Shown piece by piece: positions 47,696 through 58,077 of a DNA stretch of 64,000 nucleotides (its first letter is position 1; each line of letters starts with the position of its first letter). The stretch lies in the NCBI GenBank assembly GCA_000320545.1, contig ADNK01001960.1:70001-134000 (forward strand). Reading direction: 5' to 3'. Both the position numbers and the translations under genes were made by a program. This DNA comes from Bigelowiella natans CCMP2755. Lineage: Eukaryota; Cercozoa; Chlorarachniophyceae. Below the pieces are notes generated by a model, which ran no database searches, was not told where the DNA came from, and saw only the letters and a program-made list of their open reading frames with translations.

Positions 47696-48929
47696 TGTAT
47701 GTGTGTATGCGTGTGTGTGTGTTGTCGTCACTCATGGATTTTTCTTTGTCAAGACTTCTCCTTAAAGTTACACACTATAAGCATTTTTGCTCTTTACCAA
47801 CAGGCGGTCCCGGATGCGGGCAACACACGAAGATGGCGAATCAGATTATGATCGGGACAACGATGATAGGGTATGGAGTCATAATAGCAGCGCTAGTAGA
47901 TTATAAAGTAATGATGAAAATGGTAGTAGGAGGGTTTACTCCTCACAATCAATATTACTTCCAATTTCTCCGATCTTTTACCATTTTCTGCATACTTGAC
48001 TCCATCTACATAGTGCATTTTGATTATAGTCATGTTTTTGGTTGTATTACCTCTCGCTTTCTATAGACTAATGGAAGGCATGCTGTACGCGAAAGAAGCG
48101 GGTCTCGATGTCAACCAGGTTATTCAAGCAGTAAGGGGAGGGGCAGCAGGCTCGAAAAGGTACGAACATGAAATTAACATAGTAGTACCACGGCCTCTTG
48201 CAATCCTTCTCTCACGTTCTTTGAGTAACGAATCATTTTCACGTCGGCACCCTGTGTCATTTTTAAACGGAGCGGGGAAAACGAAGCCGATGAAAACCGT
48301 CTCACAGCCGAGGCTGAGGCTCAATCTTGAATGAAAACCATCAGTTTCTAGAGATTTCGAAACCTTATCCTAATTACCCTTTCCTGCCCTCCTTATGCTG
48401 CTACCGTCTCGGTCGTCATCAGCCTGGAACTATACGCGGAAAGGATCTTGAAGGAGGATTTTGAGCCTGGGTTCTTCGTTGACCATTTTGTCAAGGTAGC
48501 ATAATAAGTATGTGCTGCGGCACGAAAAAAACGATGAGGAGAGGAATGGCCCTCTGCAAAAAGAGTCGTTCGCGCATGTTCCGTGGGTTTAAATTGCGGC
48601 CATTCTTGAGGAGCGGGGGAGCAAGGGTATATCCGAATGTGGTTGGTGGTATCTGTTGTTCTCAGGATCTCGGAATCTGCATGTCGGAGTCTGAGAGAAT
48701 GGGGCTCGATTTTCCTGGATTGGCGCTGGCCAACAAGGTCAAGCGTTGGTCTCTCATTTTTACTCTTGCTTGCTATCGAAAGTGACTGACATCGGATAAT
48801 TTTTATTCACATGCAAAATTGCACATGTCTATCTAGATGTACGAGGAAACACAGAAGGATGGATTCGGGCTGAAAGGCACTCAGGCATTGATGCTAACGA
48901 TGGCCAAATCATTGAAGCGTGACGCCTAA
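45720..48929 (+). CDS. HIBADH: 3-hydroxyisobutyrate dehydrogenase, mitochondrial
   Basis: It oxidises 3-hydroxyisobutyrate to methylmalonate semialdehyde with NAD+ in valine breakdown. Thirteen exons, all in phase: 45720..45836, 45936..45974, 46107..46142, 46244..46282, 46567..46640, 46875..46927, 47226..47365, 47500..47596, 47804..47870, 48067..48159, 48423..48495, 48666..48737 and 48837..48929 (330 aa). The N-terminus is a mitochondrial presequence (Arg-rich, RRFSTA near residue 25). Then come the Rossmann motif IGSGVMG (43-49), [26 protein letters not shown], the substrate-binding DAPVSGGD, and the catalytic-lysine region [14 protein letters not shown]. The end runs [19 protein letters not shown] as in the family. 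Exons of 36-39 nt are notable. The acceptor of intron 1 uses a CTT microsatellite as its pyrimidine tract. Confidence 0.95.
45899..45935. repeat. CTT microsatellite forming the intron 1 acceptor of HIBADH
   Basis: About eleven TTC units run directly into the CAG acceptor at 45933-45935. Confidence 0.9.
46988..47090. repeat. CT and TA microsatellites in a HIBADH intron
   Basis: CT repeats (about 46986-47024) are followed by TA repeats (about 47047-47084) in the intron between exons 46875..46927 and 47226..47365. Confidence 0.88.
47632..47725. repeat. TATG, GTGC and TG short tandem repeats in a HIBADH intron
   Basis: TATG units (about 47633-47660), GTGC/GTGC-like units (about 47663-47698) and TG units (about 47700-47724), in the intron 47597-47803. 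Confidence 0.85.
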
Positions 48930-50374
48930 GCCTACCATTTCTCATCCATGATGGTCGCCATGTGAACATGAATTCATGTCTGGCAGCACATCTAGACATC
49001 ATGGGCTCGTGTGTTTGAGGGTGGAATGGTCGCTGCGGCACACGCTAGCACGGTGTGAAAGTGTGCACCTTTGCACGCGCGGGCATGTCGCACTTGCATG
49101 TGCAAAAGCACCATCTCCAGATCTCAGCATCTAGCCATGCGAGCTGATGCATGAATGATCGACTGTGGATGGCATCAACGTTGCATTGGATGAATTTTTG
49201 TGTCATGCATGTCATCTACAGATCTGCCCATGATGGCTATTTTCGCTGGCCAGATGCGTTGGTCACTGTGTTCATGCTGGCCTGTCCAAATGTGTGTGCA
49301 TGTGGTCTGCTCCAGTCTGGCAGTGTGCGTTGAAACAATGAAACAATGATGAAAAACTGCATTTCCAAAGTGTTGCAAGACACTTGCAGCGTGCAAAATG
49401 CAGTGCCTCGAACTGGCTTCAGTGAGGACTGTGACTAGCAAATCAACCAGCTGGTTTGCCAAAATGGCATGACTTGGTCATTGAGAAGCAATGACATTGG
49501 CAGCAAAATTCTGACGGCGCAAGACCTCCACTCTGAGCAAAAACTTCCTGAAGGCCATGTCCACATGACGATCTGCGATTGGATCATCTGAGGGGGCCCC
49601 CAGCAGAGTTTTGGTTTTGGAGGAGTCTGGAGCGTCAAAGAATGAGGAGTGGAGGGAAGAAGCTGAACTCAAAGCTGATCTCATGAGCGAGAAAAGCTTG
49701 CATCTCTCTGCATTCAAATGAGTGCAATGATGGATGAGGTGGTTGACACTTTGAACAACTCCAGCATTGCAAAGAGGACACACCGAGAAAGAGGGGGGCA
49801 GCCAGGCAGGTTGCAAACTTTGGCCCTGTGTTCCTCTGTTTCGCAAGTCCCAGCGCGGAGCTGAAGTTTGAGCAACACACCTGAATTGTCATGCCAATCA
49901 TCAAGATGGCACTCAAACAATCTGGAAGCTGGCCTTCCAATGTGGCTCCTCGCCCAGGCTCTGGATCTGCAAATTGGGGTGTCGGGTTTGACGAACGAAT
50001 GAAAGCTGCGACACAAGTTGCCATTGGTGGATAGATGAGCCCTGACTCTGCGATTGAGGTCAACATCAACCAGTTTTGGATGGGACTGGTCCAAGTTGAC
50101 TAACAGGTCCAAGCCACAGGCAGATTGGTCATCGTTGATGTTGTTTCTGCGTCGTGTGAGAGCGGTGCTCGATTCCACCACGGAATGTGATACACTTGAA
50201 ACAGCCTGCATTCTTAACCTCAAACAAGTGATTCGGCAAGTCGCTTTCCTATGAACAGATCCATGCAGCCAAAAGAAGCCACAATTAATGTGCGACAACA
50301 TAAAATGATCGTCGTAGAACTAAGATCAAATGAATTCCTGGCAGCAACGATGAACGAAGACCAGATTTCGAAGT
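48930..50374 (-). pseudogene. decayed non-LTR retrotransposon-like reverse transcriptase C-terminus
   Basis: On the minus strand, about 50250 down to 49480, fragments in different frames add up to the C-terminal part of a LINE-type polyprotein. One frame reads a LLKLQLRAGT segment typical of the region before the zinc motif. After a frame change another reads FSVCPLCNAGVVQSVNHLIHHC, a CxxC-x(n)-HxxxxC reverse-transcriptase-associated zinc finger followed by an ERC/LF helix. No catalytic YxDD region is present and frames are broken, so it is a dead fragment. The flank 48940-49480 is rich in CATG words and has no gene. Element boundaries could not be set. Confidence 0.55.
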
Positions 50375-51640
50375 ATGGGGTTCGCAGCAGCGCCAGGGCG
50401 CCGGTCGACCCCCCCACCCTTGCTGTTGCCCTTGATTGCCTTCGCCACAGCCGCATGTCTCTGGACAAACCACAGGAGAATAACCGGGTTGAGTTCTTCT
50501 TCCCGAGTGGGGACTGTTGTGCGTGGTTGGACGCCCGTGCTTGGAGGACGAGTGACATGGAATGACAATTCTGGCTGTGTGCAGAAGAGAGCTGCAGGCG
50601 GGTCGGGGGGGCTGAATCATAACTTTCAGTCCTCTTTCCCGTCTCGATCGGCTGTATTATCCGGTAGCAGCGATAGTGAAGCGAGAACTAAGGCCTCTCC
50701 AGCCGACAAAAAGACCCTTGGCTCTGACGTATCCTCGCTGCCGAAGGGCTGGTAAAGATCTCTTGTTGCATTGTGTATGAATGCACGTAGGATTTATTGT
50801 CTTGATATGGTACCTAGTTCTTAATTGCTTGATCATTATACGCATGAATCCTGCTTTCACGTTCGAAGTCCTCTATGATGGAATCTAGAGGCAGGGCCAG
50901 GATTTGTTCTTTAGTAGTAATATACTACTTGCTGGACATTTTACGTGGAACGAACGAATAAATATGGAGACGGATAGTACAGCCAAATGCCTTTAATGAA
51001 ATTTCGGCACGGATACTTCCTTCGACCCAATGAGCATGTGCCGCAAACTTTCGTCATCACATCGTTTATAATGCCTATATTGTTTCATCGGCACATAATA
51101 TTCATATCTGGATTGCTCTTTAATTTACTTCGATGACAGACATTTCGTCCCTGTTCTCTTACTTTCCCCCTTTCTTTCTTTCTTTCTCTCTTTCTTTCTT
51201 TCTCTCTCTGGCTCTCCTCGTCATTAGGATGCTGGCACAACCCTTGGTCGGGGTAGGGCCATTCGGACTCATGAAGAGGGAGAGCGAAATAATGCAACAT
51301 GTGACAGGTAGGAGGAGGAAGAGAAGCAATGTACATTGATGTGTTATTATTATAAGGATGATGATAATGGTGATGGTGATGATGACGATTGAACCGTGGA
51401 ACGAGGCCGGTTTAAGGGAAGATATGAGTATCCATGATTTCCGGTTGTTGTTGGTGGTGGTTGCTTGTGTGCTAAATACTGCTAACTGCTGCTGCTATTC
51501 AGGGCCTTACAACGTTACGGTGGATGATGAGATGGTTAAGAACATTCGTCTGAACGACCGAAGCTTAGAGTGAGTATTATAATCCGATAATATGTGAAAT
51601 AGTGGGTGGTGTAGGGCCAAAAAAAAACAAGAGTAGAAGT

Positions 51641-51677
<37 letters not shown>

Positions 51678-51723
51678 GGGTCAAATGTGCTGCTCGGCTA
51701 AAATGAGACGATGCATAACTTGC

Positions 51724-51760
<37 letters not shown>

Positions 51761-52191
51761 CGATAAGATTAATTGGTATCTGAAAGAGAGTGGTGTTTCC
51801 GACGCCCTAGATGGGTGTGATGTCAACCACTGCCATCAACATCAAATCCTGATTATACTACTATGGCGGCACAGGTTCACCTTCTGCGGACGTAGACGTC
51901 TCGAGATAATAATAGTAAATTGGCTTTCTTCTCTCTTAACGACCACACACGCGCGCTCGCGCAAATGCACGCATACAGGCACACACACGCACACACACGC
52001 ATATACACGCACACACACGCACGAAATGGGCTGGGTGATAAAGAGCGCAGAGAATCATGCCTCGTATCTTATATGTGCTCTCTACTCACACAGGTGAAGC
52101 CTCCATTGTACGTTCGGACGCCTGATGGCGTCGAGTTTGGCATGACTTTCCAGGAGGTCTGTGCTCGATAATACCTGCTTGAGATGACTAC

Positions 52192-52224
<33 letters not shown>

Positions 52225-52663
52225 AGTGATGATGTACACAAGCTAAGAACACCATCACGGAAGAGTTCTCCTGATTATACGTGAAAAGATGGAGATGTCG
52301 TTTGGTTGTACTAGTTTCAGCCGCTTAATATAGAGCAACCGTCGTGGTGATAATAACCTCCGGTCTATCGTTTGACTTACGCACCAGGTCACTGACAAGG
52401 TCGGGAAACTGATCCCATCTATAGTCCTCAATGCAGAAGAACAGAATAGGAAAGAAAGTGACTTCCCTGATGTCGACGACGTGGGCCAGGAAAAGAAATC
52501 ACAAGAAAAGAGTGCGGAAACTTATTTTTCGCTCAAATCAAACGGAGTCATGTTTGGATTCCACCCTGAGCATAAGAACCTTTCCCTCCTCGCCATATCT
52601 ACGGACTATCACACACTATCCGACATACGGGAATTATCTATGGATGCTGCGAGGAAACGGTGA
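50375..52663 (+). CDS. orphan protein with secretory/plastid-type leader
   Basis: Not recognised. Exons 50375..50751, 51228..51307, 51503..51569, probably 51875..51914, then 52094..52156 and 52388..52663. All joins keep phase if the 40-nt exon is included. The protein is about 300 aa. The N-terminus has a hydrophobic stretch (PPLLLPLIAFATAACLW) after a short basic Pro segment, then a long Ser/Arg/Gly-rich region, as in bipartite plastid leaders. The mature part contains LVGVGPFGLMKRESEIMQHV, PYNVTVDDEMVKNI, a YVRTPDGVEFGMTF strand pair and a charged helix, ending MDAARKR. No catalytic motif was seen. CA, GA and GAT microsatellites fill its introns. The leader and phases make it a credible gene. 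Function is unknown. Confidence 0.55.
51640..51760. repeat. GA and CA microsatellites in orphan-gene intron
   Basis: GA repeats (about 51642-51675) and CA repeats (about 51724-51760). Confidence 0.88.
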
Positions 52664-53724
52664 TGCTGGAGTGCATAAATGGCAATGTCTTCGAAAGGAA
52701 TTAGGTCAATTTGGAACGCATGCTGCGTTGTTGCAATGTATGCACCGCAGTGTGGTGTATGCTATACGCACGCAATAGTGATACATCGATGCAAATTTTA
52801 CTGCATTAAGACTCACACGTTATGTCATATTACGCGGTGCGTTTTCGCCACACAAATGCGCGTGGACCGAGCTAGATCTAGAGACGAGCGCTGGCATGTG
52901 CTCTCCTGCTGAGCGCGTATCTCGTCCAAGCAATGCTGGCAAGCAATATTACGTATAGGCATTGTGAATGTCAGTCGTGTAATAGACATGTGTATTTGTG
53001 AGTAGTTGCATGGTGTATGAGACGGTTTTCTAATGAGTTGATTAAATCTTTTCAATTGTAGTTGGTGTATGCATGTGTGTGCGGCACAACTGCTATTATA
53101 ACACGCACGACGAATAAATGTAATTTGAGACGGATGTAATGAAGTGATTAAATCTTTTCAGTAGTCATCCGATGAATAAATGTACACAGTCTTTGCCAAT
53201 TCATCATCCTCGATGATTCCAGCTACTTAGCCTTTTTTGGAATTTTCAGGTCGATGTTTTAGTGGTGTCATGTGGCTGGTCATCGCCGTCTTTCCATCTG
53301 CAATATCAATGCTGTGCAGGGTGCGGTACGGGGATCTCTGTCGTCTTCGATCATGGCTTGATTGGTACCCTTCGCGCAACCTGTCCTGTAGCGGTAGCTA
53401 GCAATAGACCGGCATACATATAGACGCACGCGTTCTCGTATCCGTTATGTGGAAGTACGATGCTACGGTATAACGGCCACTGCTATGCAATGTGGCATGA
53501 AAAGGGTGTCCTCAAATCCACCTGAGCGATGGGTGACAGCGTTACCAAACGACATGCGGTACTAGGCGATGCTGTTACGGTGATTGCTTGAGCATCGATC
53601 TACTCCGTAATCTTTTGCGGCATCACTTATACTAGGCCTTACGTGATGACTTGGCTTAGAAGATGTACTAATATTTTGAACAGAAGGATTATATCTGGTA
53701 TTCAAATTGCTTACAAAAAAGAAA
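52664..53724. mobile_element. intergenic stretch with two left ends of the GAGACGG family
   Basis: TGAGACGG-type termini occur at about 53021 (degenerate) and 53131 (GAGACGGATGTAATGAAG, then TGATTAAATCTTTTCAG). Both share the TGATTAAATCTTTTCA segment, so one may be a copy of the other. No right end was found. The remainder (53180-53700) shows no gene. Confidence 0.5.
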
Positions 53725-53780
53725 GCGACGGGCCAATTCGAGCGGCCGACCTCTCCTTGCGAAGGAGATGTAGCAGATGA
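53725..53780 (-). tRNA. tRNA-like remnant, anticodon-arm CGC (Ala-type)
   Basis: On the minus strand the 3' half of a tRNA is visible: anticodon stem CTCC/GGAG with loop TTCGCAA (anticodon CGC), then a T arm GGCCG-CTCGAAT-TGGCC. A convincing 5' acceptor and D arm were not found because the expected 5' half runs into tRNA-Ser copy 1. A TTTTTT terminator follows at 53715-53720. It is probably a truncated tRNA or pseudogene read through with the upstream tRNA-Ser. Confidence 0.35.
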
Positions 53781-53862
53781 GGCAACGACAGGATTTGAAC
53801 CTGCAAGGGACTACGCCCACCGATTTCAAGTCGGCTCCAATACCAGATTATGGGACGCTGCC
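53781..53862 (-). tRNA. tRNA-Ser(TGA)
   Basis: 82-nt class II tRNA. Acceptor GGCAGCG/CGTTGCC, D stem CC-A/T-GG with T8, A14, G18-G19 and A21 in place, anticodon stem GCCGA/TCGGT with loop CTTGAAA (anticodon TGA), long variable arm GGGCGTAGTCCC, and T arm TTCAAAT. The discriminator base is T, whereas serine tRNAs normally carry G. Box A departs from consensus (no G10). It differs from the next tRNA only at the first anticodon base. Confidence 0.8.
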
Positions 53863-53890
53863 AAGGGAAAGGAGGAAAAGAGCAAGGAGA

Positions 53891-53972
53891 GGCAACGACA
53901 GGATTTGAACCTGCAAGGGACTACGCCCACCGATTTCGAGTCGGCTCCAATACCAGATTATGGGACGCTGCC
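53891..53972 (-). tRNA. tRNA-Ser(CGA)
   Basis: Identical to the neighbouring tRNA-Ser(TGA) across 82 nt except for position 34 (C instead of T), giving loop CTCGAAA and anticodon CGA. It has the same T discriminator and odd D stem. A TTTT on the minus strand at 53877-53880 can terminate it. Its 5' end lies 14 nt from the 3' end of the upstream tRNA-Ser(ACT), with no T run between them. Confidence 0.82.
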
Positions 53973-53985
53973 AAGGGAAGAAGAG

Positions 53986-54069
53986 CGACAACCACTGGAT
54001 TCGAACCAGTGAGGGTGAATACCCAGTGCGTTAGTAGTGCACCGCCTTAAACCGCTCGGCCAGGCTGTC
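53986..54069 (-). tRNA. tRNA-Ser(ACT)
   Basis: 83-nt class II tRNA plus a G discriminator (correct for Ser). Acceptor GACAGCC/GGTTGTC, canonical box A TGGCCGAGCGG, anticodon loop CTACTAA, variable arm GGGTATTCACCC, T arm ACTGG-TTCGAAT-CCAGT. The usual eukaryotic isoacceptor for AGC/AGT codons has anticodon GCT; here position 34 is A. The last pair of the anticodon stem is A31-C39, a mismatch. Confidence 0.82.
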
Positions 54070-54478
54070 GATTTCTCATGCCATGTGTCGGAATGTGGGT
54101 CACGCACATCGGATGAATGGTTGAACATCGCTCTGGAGGCAAGAATATACGGACATACGCCTGCATTTTTTGTTCCTTCCGGACCTGTATGCCTGTCGAT
54201 GGTGTAAAACCCAAGCATGTGGGGGGGATTCTGTTCTTCTTCCGTCGCAGCATTCCCCTTTACTTCTCCGAAAGTTCCTGAAGATTCACCGAGATTCTTC
54301 GAGATTTTTCGACTTCTACGAGCTTTTTCGAGATGGTTGCTGGCCATGCTGTTTTGATAGATCATTCTCAGGAATTCCATCTCGTGTTTGGTAATATTAC
54401 CGACTAAAAATGATCTAAAATCGCTGCGAGCGCGTACAGCTCTCTTGTTCAACCCCCCCTCCTCCCTCATACTCTCAA
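54070..54478. promoter_or_regulatory. intergenic region between tRNA-Ser(ACT) and pyridoxal kinase
   Basis: About 410 nt with no gene. It separates divergent transcription units: the polymerase III cluster to the left and the pyridoxal kinase promoter to the right. Confidence 0.4.
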
Positions 54479-55546
54479 ATGTCTGCCTTGCGACGAGCCC
54501 CCTCCATCCTCTCGATACAATCCCACGTGGTTCGAACGATGCAAAATTATATATGATGAAACACCGGCAAAATAGCGCTAAGAGTATCATTGAAAGTGGA
54601 GAGGGGGGTTGCAAAATAGCAGCCCAGATAAGCATGTACCGTACCGTTCGCAGGTATATGGGGCAGCTGGAAATAGCGCTGCAGTATTTCCCATGCGGAG
54701 ACTCGGCGCATACGTGTGGCCACTTAACACTGTCCAGTTCTCAAACCACACTCAATACGGTTAGGGTGAAACTTAATTAATGGTTCGCTGTTCATGATGG
54801 TAGTGTTATTTGGCATAGGCGCCTGGGAAGGCCTTCCGACTCCCGATGGACAGATATCTAAATTGGTGGATGGAATAGCAGCACGTGGAGTCCTTAAAAA
54901 ATGCGACGCTCTATTATCAGGCTACCTTGGTTCTGCCGCTCAAGGCGGGCACGTTCTCTCCGCGGTAGCAAGTATCAAAGCTGCAAATCCCCTTGCAGTG
55001 TATTGTTGCGACCCTGTTATGGGTCATCCTGCGAAGGGCTGCATCGTACCAGAAGGGGTTCAGGAATTCTTTCGGGAAGAGGCGGTTCCGATGGCAGATA
55101 TTATATGTCCCAACGTCCTAGAGCTCGGGGTTCTCGCTGGAATGGACAGCATATCATCTGTGGGGGATTGCATTGAAGCTGCTCGCTCAATTATATCGAG
55201 AGGACCCAAGATTGTTTTTATTAAGCATCTTGCAAGCGCGGGTTTGGAACCTAACAAGTCCTTCGAGATGCTTCTGGTTTCGTCCGAGGAGGCATTTCAT
55301 GTCGCCACTCCCATTGTACCCTTCGAACGACCACCTACCGGCGTTGGGGATTTGACAACTGGAATTTTCCTTGTGAAGCTATTGACGGGAGCAAGTTTAG
55401 AGGAAGCTCTGAAGCACACTGCAGGGGCTTACTTTGGGGTCATGGTGACCACGAGTAAATTCGACGAATATGAATTACAGCTCATAGATGCTCAAGATGA
55501 GATAGCAAACCCTACTGCTCAGTTTGAAATAAAAAATGTGGATTAA
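54479..55546 (+). CDS. PDXK: pyridoxal kinase
   Basis: It phosphorylates pyridoxal, pyridoxine or pyridoxamine with ATP in the B6 salvage pathway; family members are cytosolic or organellar. Exons 54479..54529, 54654..54759 and 54819..55546 join in phases 0 and 1 (294 aa, the normal length). The protein opens [17 protein letters not shown], the family's IxSIQSHVxxGxxGNxAAxFP start. It continues with [32 protein letters not shown], and the ribokinase-type signature [13 protein letters not shown], where the Asp is the catalytic base. The short N-terminus leaves no room for a targeting leader, so it is probably cytosolic. Introns are 124 and 59 nt. Confidence 0.95.
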
Positions 55547-56276
55547 TAATTAGATCATGCGGTGAAGAATGAAGCACACGCATGAATTTGTATCGCATGC
55601 TAAGGACATTCAGCCATGTGCACCGCAAGAACTTGCATTGAGCTCAATCCAGCATCACTGCTAGCGAATCGCCGTCTACGCCGTAGCGGATCGGAGTGGC
55701 TCACAGGGCTATTAGCAAATGGCTCTTGCTCCCATGTTATACATGTGAGACGGATGTAATGAAATTATTACATTTTGTTCAATGGTCATCCTGATGCGTA
55801 GCAGCCATGCAATATAGCAAGGCGGTGGCTACAGCGCTAATGTTGCGTGAGTTAGTTTCTGGGACACATGCATAGGTACGGTAGCTATTTACACATCAAT
55901 CAACCAACGCTGATCAATGATGGATCCTTCGATCAATGCGAAAAATGCAACCTTCTTTCATGACGACACGCGCGAATGCCATGGCGCAGCCATGACATCA
56001 TGCTGCCATGTACCATGTGCAGGAGAGGACACTGAATAGGAGTTCAACCATATTGCTTTCTAGGCCTCTCCAGGGCCTTCATCGCATATTTGACGAGCAT
56101 GATGACAAATTAATTTGGGTCAGTCGTGGAAGTACATTTTAGTTTGTGAAGTACATTGAACTGGGCAGGTAGAAATCGAGACATTGAGCCAGCATTACAT
56201 TTCATTTATATTCGTCAAGCGCAAGTGTCTGAGCTATGATGTTATATAATTACAGGAAGAATGTATCAGCTTAATT
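55547..56276. mobile_element. intergenic stretch with a left end of the GAGACGG family
   Basis: At about 55746-55860 the sequence matches the family terminus closely, including the internal CAGCCATGCAATA and GGTGGCTACAGCGCTAATGTTG parts and a GTTAGTTTCTGGGACACATG end. No right end follows before the SAM gene. No gene is seen. Confidence 0.6.
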
Positions 56277-57127
56277 TCACACTGTTTTGGGGGGTGTATG
56301 GGCGAAGGATTGCATGACTTCTGGAGCTAGTATTTTGCCGACATTTTGGAGACCTTCTACACTCATCTGGGAATGATCTTTCAAAATGACGACGATGTTT
56401 CTTGGACGATAGTTTGCTAGGCCATACTCGATTCTTCGTCTTTCACTAGGCATCATATCGTTCTGGTCAGATCGCACTTTCTCATCATCCCCCTGTTCCC
56501 TTTCCTTGTGCTCATCAAGAGCGGGTCGGAACGGTCGTTTCACCATCTGCTCGTGCTTCTTCTCCTTAACTTCGCTACCTTCTTCCCCCTGCTGCAAAGC
56601 AGGTGGATGGTCCATCGTCTCTGTCTCTGTCGCAATGTTTTCTTTGTCCTTTGTGATCTTACATGTCACCTCCTCAATCGAAGGGAGATTCGGGTGAAGT
56701 CGCCGCGCCATGGAGATGAGCTTCACTGCATTTTCGGCTGGCATTCCGAGCTAAATGCATTATTACCATGTATCATTATCCTTATTATCAAGAAGGATTC
56801 TCGCCAGACTTTCTCTCAAAAACAATAAAAAGTCCTCCCTCTAGTTCCCGCATCTGTCGCAAGAATATCAACTTTGTGAAATGCATGGAATGAGATTTTG
56901 AGTTGAAGGTTCCTTCCTTCTTCCCAAGCCCAAGCCCAAGCCCAATCTCATGCGTGCGTGGGGATTACCGATATCAATGTACTACAATCTGAAACACTAA
57001 TATCTGCGAGCGACTCGCAGCCATTCTCAAGAAGATTCTCAAAGTGGTCTTCGAGAGATAGAGAGGTCATGATATGCTTCAGTTGCTCATATCCATTGGT
57101 GCTTCTTGTTTTCAGAATGTTGTTCAT
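56277..57127 (-). CDS. SAM-domain protein, tandem copy A
   Basis: SAM domains mediate protein-protein or RNA interactions. Exons 56969..57127 (ATG at 57127) and 56277..56750 join in phase 0 (210 aa; intron 218 nt). The SAM fold spans the junction: YEQLKHIMTSLSLEDH, then LLENGCESLADISVSDCSTL, then LGMPAENAVKLISMARR. It is followed by a conserved LHPNLPSIEEV, a charged low-complexity middle, and a second conserved block near the C-terminus (PSERRRIEYGL, IVVILKDHSQMSVEGLQNVGKIL) that resembles a small helical repeat. The last block has no family I can name. Copy B shares both blocks and the intron position. Confidence 0.7.
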
Positions 57128-57293
57128 GGAGGTGGGTTGGGGCAGCGAAGGACTGGTATTGATAACACCTCCGTTTGGTATGACATTGTTGTTGCATCTG
57201 ATCATATACAACAACAACAAGAAGAATAAGAGGAGAAGAAGTAAACATAGAACTCACTACTCTGGAGCAACATATCCCTAATTCTACGGCAAT

Positions 57294-58077
57294 CTATCCT
57301 AAATCAGTTGAAATTGTTTTCTCCCTCTCGGAAGGCCACCTAAGGTTTGCCTTCAAGAAGTTGAGATCGCTCTGTGATATAGGAAGGAGCGACACATTCG
57401 GCATCAACTCGGTTGTGAGAATCTTGGCGACATCCCGGAGTCCACCAACACTCTTCCGCACATGATTTCTCAGAATTGTAACGATATCCTCCGGGTTGGA
57501 ATTTTTCAGGGCCGCCTCAACTCGCTGCCTTTCCTCTGGCGTTAATATATTCTCGTGGTCTGCAGGTGACTCAGTGTTGCTATTTCGTTGCCTTTTAGTG
57601 GTCGTGTTTAATTCATTCCCTCTCGACAAACGTGCCCGTTTCATTCCGCTCTTCTTTGTTTCTTCCACTTCAATATGCTCTGTAGCTGATTGGTCGTTCC
57701 CCTCAATTTCCACATCCTCAAGCTCTCCTGTCTCCTCCTCCTGTGTAGCATTCATCCGTGCCATTTGTACGTCCTCGATCGAAGGGAGGTCAGGGCAGAC
57801 CCGCCTTGCCATAGAAATGAGTTTTATAGCATCCTCCGAAGTTATTCCCAGCTAAAAACAAAGTATTCATAATTTCATCGTTGTAGAAAATCTCTAACGG
57901 AAGTATAAATGGTTATTGAACCGTGGTCAAGGTCTTGCAATCTGAAACACTAATGTCTGCTATCGACTCGCAGCCATTCTCAAGAAGTGTCTGGAGGTGG
58001 ATTTCGAGAGATAAAGACGTCAAGATCAACTTGAGCTGCTCATAGGCGCCGATTTGCATTGAAAACGGATCGTTCAT
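57294..58077 (-). CDS. SAM-domain protein, tandem copy B
   Basis: Exons 57922..58077 (ATG at 58077) and 57294..57851 join in phase 0 (237 aa; intron 70 nt). The SAM domain reads YEQLKLILTSLSLEIH, LLENGCESIADISVSDC and LGITSEDAIKLISMARR, nearly parallel to copy A, and then CPDLPSIEDV. The acidic/basic linker has an NLS-like cluster (TTKRQR). The conserved C-terminal block reads PEERQRVEAAL, IVTILRNHVRKSVGGLRDVAKIL, followed by an extra tail absent from copy A. The head-to-tail order, identical intron position and shared blocks show a local gene duplication. Confidence 0.7.

Noticed and set aside
47633-47730. Regularly spaced short repeats considered as a CRISPR-like array
   Set aside because: Units are 2-4 nt with no spacers; plain microsatellites in a eukaryotic intron.
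49635-50301. Overlapping minus-strand frames of 112-195 codons considered as host genes
   Set aside because: Only the broken reverse-transcriptase-like segments are meaningful; frames shift and stop, so they are annotated as a pseudogene fragment.
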